Shown here one piece after another: positions 1-5,375 of a DNA stretch of 6,121 nucleotides. The notes below the pieces were generated by a model. The model searched no databases. It was given only the letters and a program-made list of their open reading frames with translations, and was not told the DNA's origin. How positions within the stretch are numbered: position 1 is the first letter of the stretch; the number at the start of each line of letters is the position of its first letter. The stretch is taken from assembly GCA_002779045.1 (NCBI GenBank), contig PEXO01000119.1:1-6121 (forward strand), written 5' to 3'. The position numbers were made by a program, and so were the translations under genes. The DNA comes from Elusimicrobia bacterium CG08_land_8_20_14_0_20_59_10 (lineage in GTDB: Bacteria; Elusimicrobiota; Elusimicrobia; Elusimicrobiales; UBA9959).

Positions 1-624
1 GAGCGGTATTATACACGGGCCTTTCAGGCCCGCTACGTGCGCGACACCGTTAACGGGTTGTACCTTGTGGCCAACCGCGGTTCCAGGACGGAGCTTTCGT
101 GGCTTACGGCGGTGGATACCGCCGGCGGCAATCTTAAATACGACGTGTTTCTGCTTAATTACCGTAAATATTTCCCGCTCTCAAAACGTTCGGCGCTGGT
201 GAACCGCTTCACCGCCGGCCGCAGCGTGGGCCGCGACAGGCGCGTTTTCAACTTCGGCGGGCTGGGCGGTGTGCGGGGCCTGGCCTCATATTACGACGAG
301 TACGAAAAGCCCGGGGTTTTCATGAATAACCTGGAACTGCGCGTGCCGCTGGCCACCATGGATTATTATTTCGGCTATATCTTCCCGGATTTTTATTTCA
401 AGGGCCTGTACGGCCGGCTTTTCCTGGATTCAGGCTATGGCTGGGACGGGGCGGGGGAACTGCGCGGTTTTCGCGCGGCGGATGTGCGCAATGCCGTGGG
501 CGCCGGGGTGGACGTACACACCTTTCTGCTGCAGACCTTCCAGCTGGTGATAAGTTTTGACTACGCCGTCCGCATGTCCGACGGCGGAAAGATCTTCTAT
601 TTCTATCTCGGCCCCATGTTCTGA
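1..624 (+). CDS. Omp85/BamA-type surface antigen beta-barrel, C-terminal part (5' end outside window)
   Basis: The frame is open from base 1, giving 207 residues and a TGA stop at 622-624. The GTG at 37 is internal, not a credible start, because the frame continues upstream of it. The fragment has alternating aromatic/polar beta-strand sequence. A glycine-rich segment FNFGGLGGVRGL (VRG at fragment residues 91-93) matches the conserved VRG(F/Y) element of loop 6 in Omp85 barrels, here with L in the last place. The chain ends in phenylalanine after FYFYLGPMF, as outer-membrane barrel proteins usually do. Omp85 barrels insert or export proteins at the outer membrane. This could be BamA, TamA, or the barrel end of a larger surface-antigen protein with another N-terminal domain, and the missing N-terminus prevents a choice. 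The next gene starts about 50 nt downstream on the same strand, so co-transcription is possible. The family call is fairly secure; the subfamily is not. Confidence 0.8.
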   Translation, partial: ERYYTRAFQARYVRDTVNGLYLVANRGSRTELSWLTAVDTAGGNLKYDVFLLNYRKYFPLSKRSALVNRFTAGRSVGRDRRVFNFGGLGGVRGLASYYDEYEKPGVFMNNLELRVPLATMDYYFGYIFPDFYFKGLYGRLFLDSGYGWDGAGELRGFRAADVRNAVGAGVDVHTFLLQTFQLVISFDYAVRMSDGGKIFYFYLGPMF

Positions 625-630
625 CCCCCC

Positions 631-659
631 TTGTCCGGTACCGGATAAAATACTAGAAT
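631..659 (+). promoter_or_regulatory. Possible sigma70-like promoter before the HEAT-repeat gene
   Basis: TTGTCC (631-636) and TAGAAT (654-659) are separated by 17 nt. The -10 matches consensus at 5 of 6 positions and the -35 at 4 of 6. The 12-bp palindrome TCCGGTACCGGA (634-645) overlaps the -35 and spacer and could be an operator. Transcription would begin near 666-668, almost on the first possible ATG (668), leaving a very short or absent leader. The gene could instead be read from the upstream barrel gene, since the gap is only about 50 nt. Confidence 0.35.
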
Positions 660-676
660 TCAAGGATATGAACAAG

Positions 677-1747
677 ATGAAAATCGTCCCCGTTTTTCTC
701 CTTCTTTCACTGCTGCCGGCCGCGGTTCTCTGCGCCCCGGCCGCGCCCAATAAACCCCGGGCCGCCGCCGCTAAAAAGAAGGCGCCTGCGGTAAAGACGT
801 CGCCGGCCCCCGTCACCGGCGCCGCGGCCGAACCTGCCAAGCCCGCGGCGGACCCTGCCGCAGAAGCCGCTCCCCCGCCGGATCCTTTCGCCGAGGCCGT
901 GGCAAAGCTCCGGTCAGAGGAGCCGGTGGTGCGCCGCCAGGGGGCGAGCTTCCTGGCGCAAAGCCGCGATCCTAAAGCCGCCCCGGAGCTGATGAAGGTC
1001 CTTTCCGACGAGTTACCGGGCGTGCGGCGCGCGGCGGTGGAGGGGCTGGGGCTGCTGGCCTGGCGCGAGGCTTCGCCGCAGCTTTCCCTGATGCTTACCG
1101 GCGATAAGGACGTCAGCGTCCGCCAGCAGGCCGCGATCTCTCTTTCCTACCTCTCCGATCCCGCCAGCGGCCCGGCCCTTATGGAGGCCCTGAAGGATAA
1201 GTCCCCGTCGGTGCGCTACGCGGCGCTCCATACTATAGGGGCCATAAAATATATGCCGGCGGAGGACAGTATTATCAAGCTTCTGGATTCCAAGGAGCCT
1301 GCCGCCTGCCGCACGGCCATTTCAGTTCTTGGCATGCTCCGGTCGGCCAAAGCCGTTCCAGCCGTGACGGCCCTGCTGGATAGTTCCGACCAGCAAGTAA
1401 GGCTGGAGGCCGTGCGCGCCCTCGGGGAAATGGGCGATAGGTCCGCGGTGCCGCAGCTTCAGAAGCGGCTTGCCGCCGCGGAAAGACCGGCTGTAAGGGT
1501 GGCGGCCGCTTTTTCTCTTGCCAAAATGGGAATTAAGGACGGTTTGCCGGCGGCGCTGGAGCTGGTAAAGTCCACCGATCTGAGCGTGAAAAACCGGGCG
1601 CTCAATGTAATAACCGCCGTAGGGGACGCGCAGAGCCTGGCGCTGCTGGAAGAACTGTATGCCGCCGAGCAGGCCCCGGCGGCTAAAGGTATGCTAGATC
1701 TGGCGCGCCAGCACCTGGCTTCCACGCTTAAGGCGGAAAAGAAATAA
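677..1747 (+). CDS. Exported HEAT-repeat protein
   Basis: 356 residues. I chose ATG 677 because AAGGA (662-666) lies 10 nt upstream; ATG 668, in frame, would add MNK but sits 1 nt from that site. It would suit only a leaderless message. The N-terminus (MKIVPVFLLLSLLPAAVLCA) is a signal peptide. The cysteine at 19 lacks a small residue before it, so it is a poor lipobox. Residues about 20-69 are a low-complexity Ala/Pro/Lys linker. Residues about 70-356 form HEAT/PBS-lyase-type helical repeats, marked by VR or a variant near 85, 116, 148, 179, 211 (CR), 241, 273, 304 (VK) and 336 (AK), a steady 30-32 residue period, so about nine repeats. Such solenoids are protein-binding scaffolds with no catalytic site. 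A periplasmic location follows from the signal peptide. Its position after an Omp85-type gene hints at envelope assembly, but no partner can be named. Confidence 0.88.
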   Translation: MKIVPVFLLLSLLPAAVLCAPAAPNKPRAAAAKKKAPAVKTSPAPVTGAAAEPAKPAADPAAEAAPPPDPFAEAVAKLRSEEPVVRRQGASFLAQSRDPKAAPELMKVLSDELPGVRRAAVEGLGLLAWREASPQLSLMLTGDKDVSVRQQAAISLSYLSDPASGPALMEALKDKSPSVRYAALHTIGAIKYMPAEDSIIKLLDSKEPAACRTAISVLGMLRSAKAVPAVTALLDSSDQQVRLEAVRALGEMGDRSAVPQLQKRLAAAERPAVRVAAAFSLAKMGIKDGLPAALELVKSTDLSVKNRALNVITAVGDAQSLALLEELYAAEQAPAAKGMLDLARQHLASTLKAEKK

Positions 1748-1755
1748 ACCCGGAT

Positions 1756-2040
1756 ATGGCTTCTAAGAAGCAGCGCCGCCGTATATATCCGGAAACTTCC
1801 GGCAAGCGCGTTGGAAATCCCGCTGTGCCACCCCGTGTTTCGGGGGAAGAAGCCGGGGGGGGAGCTGCGGGAGCCCGCGCTCTCTGGTTTTCAGCCCTGG
1901 TTTTGATAATTCTGGGGTATCTTTCCCTTACAAGGGTGGATGCGGGGGGGAGAAATGCCTGGTCTGTGATCTCCCCCGCTTTCCTTTTGACAGGATACCT
2001 CCTGTTCCTCCCGGCCATACTCCGTTCTTTCCGTAAGTAG
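1756..2040 (+). CDS. Small two-helix membrane protein of unknown function
   Basis: 94 residues, starting 8 nt after the stop of the HEAT-repeat gene, so probably co-transcribed. The Shine-Dalgarno is weak (CCGGA, 1750-1754, directly before ATG), which suggests translational coupling. Residues 1-41 are basic, then glycine/alanine-rich, with MASKKQRRR at the start. Two hydrophobic helices lie at about 42-59 and 69-89, joined by a short polar loop (VDAGGRN), and the tail SFRK is basic, consistent with both ends in the cytoplasm. The architecture recalls small proteins of the DUF3098 type, but I cannot confirm that family. Runs of eight G (1855-1862) and seven G (1944-1950) lie inside the coding sequence. 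An overlapping antisense frame exists (2018-1728) but looks arginine-rich and non-protein-like, so I prefer this strand. Function unknown. Confidence 0.6.
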   Translation: MASKKQRRRIYPETSGKRVGNPAVPPRVSGEEAGGGAAGARALWFSALVLIILGYLSLTRVDAGGRNAWSVISPAFLLTGYLLFLPAILRSFRK

Positions 2041-2098
2041 TTGTTTTTCCCGGTATTTCCTTCCTTATATAGGCTGTTCCCTCAATAATTTGCAGTTT

Positions 2099-2126
2099 GG
2101 GGTCTGACCCCCCAGGGTCTGACCCT
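2099..2126. repeat. Two adjacent odd palindromes with GGTCTGACC core
   Basis: GGGGTCTGACCCC (2099-2111) and AGGGTCTGACCCT (2114-2126) are each perfect palindromes around a central T, with centres 15 bp apart. The outermost bases differ but preserve the pairing (G/C in one, A/T in the other), as a compensatory change would. GGGTCAGACCC-type motifs are, from memory, frequent dispersed repeats in many bacterial genomes, sometimes near REP-associated Y1 transposases. No transposase lies in this window. The short loop makes a classic terminator unlikely, and no T-tract follows. Confidence 0.6.
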
Positions 2127-2158
2127 AAATATATTAGTTTCCGTTCGAATTCGTGCTT

Positions 2159-2189
2159 TTCCGCTCCCGGCTTCACCCGGGAGGCGGAA
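2159..2189. other. Strong GC-rich inverted repeat (hairpin)
   Basis: CTCCCGG (2164-2170) pairs perfectly with CCGGGAG (2177-2183) around a 6-nt loop. Allowing one bulged G (2184), the stem extends by five pairs (TTCCG 2159-2163 with CGGAA 2185-2189). No T-tract follows on either strand, so it is not a standard terminator. It lies between the GGTCTGACC pair and the first CTTSATGGTRTTT repeat. Confidence 0.5.
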
Positions 2190-2221
2190 CTTTGACGGCC
2201 CGGTGCTGTATCCTGGAAGTC

Positions 2222-2822
2222 CTGATGGTGTTTTCGCGCCCAATGAAAAGCTGGCGCCCCTGCCCGCCCTTCTTCTCCCTGCGCTTTTCGGGGATGTTCC
2301 CGTCTTTGATGGTATTTCCCGCCCAACCAGGCAGCGCGGCTTGTCCGGGTGTTCCTGTTCCTTATCCCTTCATGGTATTTTACGCGAAGGCCTGAATTTC
2401 CCTGATCCTGAAGCTTCCTGCCCCTGGCCCGCTTCATGGTATTTTAAAAAATTAGGAAACCCCTGGTATTTATCGGGGGGTATCCCCCGCCCCCCGGCCC
2501 CAGCTTGATGGTATTCCCGGGCCTTCCGGCCTGTATGGGGGGGGAGGCAGCCTTTGCCCTCCCCTGCCCGCCCCTGGTTTTCCCGCCCTGCAGGCCTTTG
2601 TCGAAAAGTTGGCTGTTTTCCCCATTCCTGAAAGAGCGGCTCCAGGGCGCTTCATGGTGTTTTGGAATAGGCGGATTTTTGCCTGATTTCCCATTTTCAG
2701 GGTCTTTAAATCCCGGGAAATTTGCCTGTTTTTTTGTTCTCCGATTTTTGAAAGAACAAAATTTACGGTTTCCAGGGGGAATACGGTCTGCTAATTATAA
2801 AAACCTATAAATGGTATTGATA
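2222..2822. repeat. Degenerate short interspersed repeat, consensus CTTSATGGTRTTT, about every 63-84 bp
   Basis: Copies of ATGGT(A/G)TT(T) begin at 2225, 2309, 2372, 2436, 2508, 2654 and 2811, most preceded by CTTC or CTTG. Steps are 84, 63, 64, 72, 146 and 157 bp; the two long steps are about twice the short ones, and a degraded copy (CCTGGTTTT near 2573) falls in the first of them. On the other strand the motif reads AAAYACCATSAAG. The sequence between copies is not repeated, and the 13-bp core is shorter than a CRISPR repeat. Substitutions change amino acids and the spacing does not keep one frame, so it is not a repeated protein module. Function unknown. Confidence 0.5.
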
Positions 2823-2940
2823 TTGTAAAAATAATCGTTATGCTATAACAACTATTTGCTAAACATTGATAATGTTTGTCAACCAGGCGGCTGTATTGGA
2901 AAGGATGCATATGTTAACATAATATATATTATCGCAAGTA
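2791..2940. promoter_or_regulatory. AT-rich island with inverted repeats and promoter-like boxes
   Basis: G+C is about 41 of 150 bases here, against a clearly GC-rich surrounding. It contains the perfect inverted repeat AAACATT-GAT-AATGTTT (2861-2877), the palindrome TATGTTAACATA (2910-2921), and an AATATATATT palindrome (2921-2930). Rightward, TGCTATAAC (2841-2849) resembles an extended -10. Leftward, TATAAT (2799-2794) and TTGACA (2882-2877) are present but not correctly spaced with each other. ATATGTTAACATAA (2909-2922) differs by two bases from the palindrome at the winged-helix promoter. It may be a promoter or protein-binding region, but no gene can be assigned to it. Confidence 0.4.
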
Positions 2941-3075
2941 GTTTCCATGGGGCGGGGTATCGTTGTGTTTCCTAGTGTTTTTGGGCTGATCTGCGGGTAT
3001 TTGAGTTGCCCGGTTCTGGTGTGTTGTGTTTGCGGTGCCTGGTTTTGGATGGCAGACGGTGGTCTTATCTTCTGT

Positions 3076-3089
3076 CCGGGGCGCCCCGG
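3076..3089. other. GC palindrome beyond the winged-helix gene stop
   Basis: CCGGGGCGCCCCGG is a perfect 14-bp palindrome 12 nt past the stop codon of the leftward winged-helix gene. On the + strand it is followed by CTGCTTTT, resembling a weak rightward terminator. On the gene's own strand no T-run follows, so termination of that gene here is doubtful. Confidence 0.35.
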
Positions 3090-3101
3090 CTGCTTTTGTC
3101 T

Positions 3102-3575
3102 CTATACGAGTTTTACCGCTTCCAGCGAGGCTCTTTCCAGGCCTCTGTCGGTAATGCGGTAGGCTCTGTTCCTCTTGGTTCCGGAGGCCCTTACCAGGCC
3201 GTCTTTGGCGGCTTTGGCCAGCAGCCGGTCAAGCCTTCCCGGCATATAGCCTGAGGTCTTGATGGCACTGGACAGCGCCAGCGCGCTTGTGTTCCTGGCG
3301 CCTGTCAGCTGGGCGGCGGCGGCCAGCAGCAACAGCGCCGCTTCCGCCGCTTTCAGCTGGGGGTGCTTTTCTTTAAGGAATACTATGCCGTTCCTGGTCT
3401 CCGTCAGTTCGTTCCAGGCGTTCTCTTGTGCCGGACGGGCCTGTTCCTGCCGCCCGGCCGGGGCTGCGGGCAGCCCGCGCAGGAAGATCTCTTTTTCGGC
3501 TAATATGAAGTCCACCGGGCCTTCCGCTTCGAACTCGGCTCCTGAGGGGTGTTTTAGGCGTAATTTGTGGTTCAT
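3102..3575 (-). CDS. Small winged-helix DNA-binding protein, putative transcriptional regulator
   Basis: 157 residues, ATG at 3575-3573, TAG stop. The N-terminal segment (about 1-34, MNHKLRLKHPSGAEFEAEG onward) looks like a small beta-rich module. Residues 35-60 are a low-complexity Ala/Pro/Gln linker. Residues about 70-150 look like a winged helix: an alanine-rich helix (76-90), a second helix (97-106), a likely recognition helix (about 108-126, containing SGYMPGRLDRLLAKAAKDG), and a basic wing (SGTKRNRAYRITDRG, 131-145). The turn 'GLVRASGTKRNRAYRITDRG' is typical of MarR/PadR-like or generic wHTH proteins. No Shine-Dalgarno is obvious, but a near-consensus promoter lies at the expected distance. 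That promoter is covered by phased ATATGNC repeats, which suits autoregulation (inference). I recognise no specific regulator name or ligand. It stands alone, with 376 bp separating it from the barrel gene upstream. Confidence 0.72.
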   Translation of the reverse strand: MNHKLRLKHPSGAEFEAEGPVDFILAEKEIFLRGLPAAPAGRQEQARPAQENAWNELTETRNGIVFLKEKHPQLKAAEAALLLLAAAAQLTGARNTSALALSSAIKTSGYMPGRLDRLLAKAAKDGLVRASGTKRNRAYRITDRGLERASLEAVKLV

Positions 3576-3606
3576 AGTGCGGCGGGCGCTTTTGCTTTAT
3601 GTCATA

Positions 3607-3635
3607 ATTCTAGCCTATAATTGTCTATATGTCAA
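3607..3635 (-). promoter_or_regulatory. Near-consensus sigma70 promoter of the winged-helix gene
   Basis: On the minus strand TTGACA (3635-3630) is followed after exactly 17 nt by TAGAAT (3612-3607): a perfect -35 and a 5-of-6 -10. Transcription would start near 3600, giving a leader of about 25 nt to the ATG at 3575. The -35 lies inside the palindrome ATATGTCAACATAT, so a protein bound there would compete with RNA polymerase. Confidence 0.75.
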
Positions 3636-3672
3636 CATATGACCTTTATATGCCACACATATGTCAACAAAT
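3627..3672. promoter_or_regulatory. Candidate operator: helically phased ATATGNC repeats and palindromes
   Basis: ATATGTCA (3627-3634), ATATGACC (3637-3644), ATATGCCA (3648-3655) and ATATGTCA (3659-3666) follow one another at 10, 11 and 11 bp, one helical turn each. The first is part of the perfect inverted repeat ATATGT-CA-ACATAT (3627-3640). The last begins a near copy, ATATGTCAACAAAT (3659-3672), with one mismatch, 32 bp (three turns) away. This places all sites on one face of the helix, over and upstream of the -35 box, a pattern expected for cooperative regulator binding. The binding protein is unknown; the adjacent winged-helix protein is the obvious candidate. Confidence 0.6.
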
Positions 3673-3951
3673 GTTAATAACCCGTGGATAACTTTGTGTG
3701 CCGGCGGTGTTATTATGCCGCAAAGACAGGCGGGGAGCCGCCCTGTTCCCGGTTTTTTCCGGGCGGCGGGGGGTAAATCCCCCCCCCTGCCCGCCTGCTT
3801 TTTAGCGGTCATCGGGGCGGGGTGCCGACAGAGGGCCGGGGCCTTGGGCCCCCCCCCCGCCCAGGCGCAAGTTCAGGCGCGGAAAGTCCGGCCCTCCGGG
3901 CCCGGTCCGGCGCGGCAGAGGTTCTTTGAGTTTTTAGCAGTATGGGACGGG
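3673..3951. other. Intergenic region with GC-rich hairpins and poly-C tracts
   Basis: No gene is supported here; the open frame through it on the + strand runs antisense into the barrel gene. Hairpins seen are ACAGGCGG/CCGCC(C)TGT (3726-3746, followed after 6 nt by six T at 3753-3758) and GGGGGG-TAAAT-CCCCCC (3768-3784, followed by TTTTT at 3799-3803). Both are oriented as rightward terminators. Runs of nine C (3779-3787) and ten C (3849-3858) are present. GGCCC-TCC-GGGCC lies near 3885-3905, within reach of the 3' end of the leftward barrel transcript but without a T-tract, so no clear terminator for that gene is visible. Confidence 0.5.
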
Positions 3952-5256
3952 TTAGAAACGGCCCGAAACGGCCCCGTAGACAAGTTTTGTCTCGGTAGTG
4001 TCGGAATAGAGCCCCAGCGGGGTGAGTACCGCGTAGACAACGCTCAGGCGCAGGTTTTCGCCGAGCGAATAAGAAGCTTTCAGGTCCCATTCGCTGGCTA
4101 TCTGTATGGACCCCCCCTCGGAGTTCTGCGAAGCGCGGAACTTGTAAAGGTCAGCCGAAAGCAGCAGTTTCCTGTAGGGCAGGTCCAGGCCGATATTGAT
4201 TATGTTCAGGCCGGACAGCGCGTCGGGAAGACCGTTCACCGTGTCCGAGGTCTTAAGGATGTCGTAAAGCGAGGCTCCCGCTATCTCCCCGTAGCCGTCG
4301 CGCTCCAGGCCTTTATATCTTTTGCCGAAGTCCGGGAAGAACGCCTTATCGGTATCGGAACTGACCTGCATGTTCCCGGACGACCTGCCGTAGCCCAGGC
4401 GTACCTTGGCCCGGCCGAAGACCGTAATATTCTGCATCCAGGAGCCTTTCAGCATAAAGGCGTGCGCTTCATAGCTGCCCGTGGTAGCGTCGGTGTTGTT
4501 CGCGGAGCCCCGCTGTATTACCGCCTCTCCGTCGAAAGCCAGGTGCTTCTGCGTAAGCACGTAGCGCAGGCCGGTGAACTTCTTCGTTTTTGAGCTGGTG
4601 TCGAAAACTATGTCCTGGGAGGCGAATCTGTTTTGTTCCCAGAAGTGATACAGCTGCCAGAGGCCTTCGTTGCCGGGATAAAAGGCCGAAGCGCCGTATA
4701 TCCTGACGTAGCGGGAATGGTGGAGCGGCCTGAAAAAGAACAGGTCGGTCTTAATTCCCTGGAAAACATTGTTGATCTCAAGCCGGCCGCCGGGGAAGCC
4801 CAGGTCGTTGCTGGAAAGGGCCAGGCCCTGGCCCAGCATGAAGTCCTGCCTGCCCAGGGTGGCGGTGATGTTGGGGTTCAGGAATTTGTAAATCTTTACG
4901 TAGGCCCCGCGTAGAAAAGGCGAGCCGTCGATGTTGGGCAGGCGCTCCGCTATGCTTGAGAACTGCGGCCCGGAGACCGTGGTGGAAGAGGCGTTGGGGC
5001 CTATGCTCTGCAGAACTATCCCCACGTCCATGGTGGATTGCGGGGTCTTTTCCAGGCGGATGTCCTTTATCACAAAGCCCAGCGACGCGTTCTCCGAAAA
5101 AAAGGATTGTGAATTGCGCTGTGAGCCGTAGATAAGGCCGGAGTAATTGGCCGCCCTTAGCTCCAGGTCGGCCGACAGGTCCAGCTTGGTGGCGCCGGCC
5201 GGTGCGGCCAGCATGGCCAGGGCTGCCATAATTGCCGGGGCGGGATACCGTTTCAT
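3952..5256 (-). CDS. Alginate-export-like outer-membrane beta-barrel porin
   Basis: 434 residues. The signal peptide is MKRYPAPAIMAALAMLAAPAGA, with AGA as a good signal peptidase I site at 22. The remainder is strand-rich with alternating aromatics and ends in phenylalanine (AVSGRF), as expected of a barrel folded by the BAM complex. LGRQDFMLGQG (134-144) followed by a GGRLE/FQGIK segment resembles the GRQ...G element of the alginate-export (AlgE-like, PF13372) family. The C-terminal part, with LDLPYRKLLLSADLYKFRA (358-376) and ASYSLGENLRLSVVYAVLTPLG (395-416), also fits, and the length suits that family. Members are outer-membrane channels for anionic sugars or other solutes; the substrate here cannot be read, and no alginate synthesis genes are nearby. 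A terminator separates it from the upstream small barrel gene, and it has its own -10, so it is probably a separate transcript. No Shine-Dalgarno precedes the ATG. Confidence 0.78.
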   Translation of the reverse strand: MKRYPAPAIMAALAMLAAPAGATKLDLSADLELRAANYSGLIYGSQRNSQSFFSENASLGFVIKDIRLEKTPQSTMDVGIVLQSIGPNASSTTVSGPQFSSIAERLPNIDGSPFLRGAYVKIYKFLNPNITATLGRQDFMLGQGLALSSNDLGFPGGRLEINNVFQGIKTDLFFFRPLHHSRYVRIYGASAFYPGNEGLWQLYHFWEQNRFASQDIVFDTSSKTKKFTGLRYVLTQKHLAFDGEAVIQRGSANNTDATTGSYEAHAFMLKGSWMQNITVFGRAKVRLGYGRSSGNMQVSSDTDKAFFPDFGKRYKGLERDGYGEIAGASLYDILKTSDTVNGLPDALSGLNIINIGLDLPYRKLLLSADLYKFRASQNSEGGSIQIASEWDLKASYSLGENLRLSVVYAVLTPLGLYSDTTETKLVYGAVSGRF

Positions 5257-5263
5257 CGCATTA

Positions 5264-5272
5264 ATTATAACA
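5264..5272 (-). promoter_or_regulatory. Extended -10 element of the alginate-export-like gene
   Basis: TGTTATAAT on the minus strand is a perfect TATAAT with the TGn extension, which can dispense with a -35; none is recognisable upstream. Only 7 nt separate it from the ATG at 5256, so transcription would start at or within a base or two of the start codon. With no ribosome site present, this suggests a leaderless message. Confidence 0.55.
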
Positions 5273-5316
5273 AAATAAGACGGGGCCGCCCCATAAAAAG
5301 GGCGGGAGGGGTATAA

Positions 5317-5348
5317 AAGAACCGCCCGCTTTGCGGCGGGCGGTTCTT
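5317..5348 (-). terminator. Rho-independent terminator of the OmpA/OmpW-like gene
   Basis: AAGAACCGCCCGC (5317-5329) and GCGGGCGGTTCTT (5336-5348) form a perfect 13-bp stem with a 6-nt loop. On the minus strand it begins 27 nt after the stop of the small barrel gene and ends in TTCTTTTAT. The A/T ends of the stem could allow use in both directions, but the gene it serves is leftward. Confidence 0.85.
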
Positions 5349-5375
5349 CCGTTCATGCGCTATTTCGTTCTGCGC

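Larger units (their letters stand above)
2041..3101. other. Long convergent intergenic region with repeats and an AT-rich island
   Basis: The small membrane gene (+) and the winged-helix gene (-) converge on this 1.06-kb stretch. Several frames are open for 70-170 codons on both strands, but their translations are proline-, glycine- or arginine-rich, lack ribosome sites, overlap one another and show no domain I recognise, so I call no gene. It contains a GGTCTGACC palindrome pair (2099-2126), a GC-rich hairpin (2159-2189), a periodic short repeat (2222-2822), an AT-rich island (2791-2940) and a GC palindrome (3076-3089). It may be a decayed mobile or repeat element, or a structured non-coding region. 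Confidence 0.7.

Noticed and set aside
1928..2437. 169-codon open frame on the minus strand across the repeat region
   Set aside because: It overlaps the small membrane gene, is rich in Arg, Gly and Lys, has no ribosome site or domain, and its apparent repeats arise from the short DNA repeat. The repeat copies do not stay in one frame.
2222..2822. CRISPR array
   Set aside because: Spacing of about 63-84 bp is suggestive, but the conserved core is only 10-13 bp and degenerate, intervals vary, and no cas gene is present.
2947..3254. Cys-rich small open frames on the + strand
   Set aside because: No ribosome site, overlap with the 3' end of the winged-helix gene, and composition that reflects GT-rich DNA rather than a protein.
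3683..3691. DnaA-box-like CGTGGATAA (8 of 9 to consensus)
   Set aside because: It is a single copy with no cluster and no dnaA, dnaN or partition genes nearby, so an origin is not supported.
3870..3910. GGAAAGTCCGG resembling the conserved 5' core of RNase P RNA
   Set aside because: Only about 11 nt match, the rest of the RNA would have to lie inside the porin coding sequence, and the partner core sequence is not found. Taken as coincidence.
3661..4593. 310-codon open frame on the + strand
   Set aside because: Most of it is antisense to the porin gene, whose signal peptide, barrel pattern and terminal Phe are convincing. The first part is low-complexity intergenic DNA.
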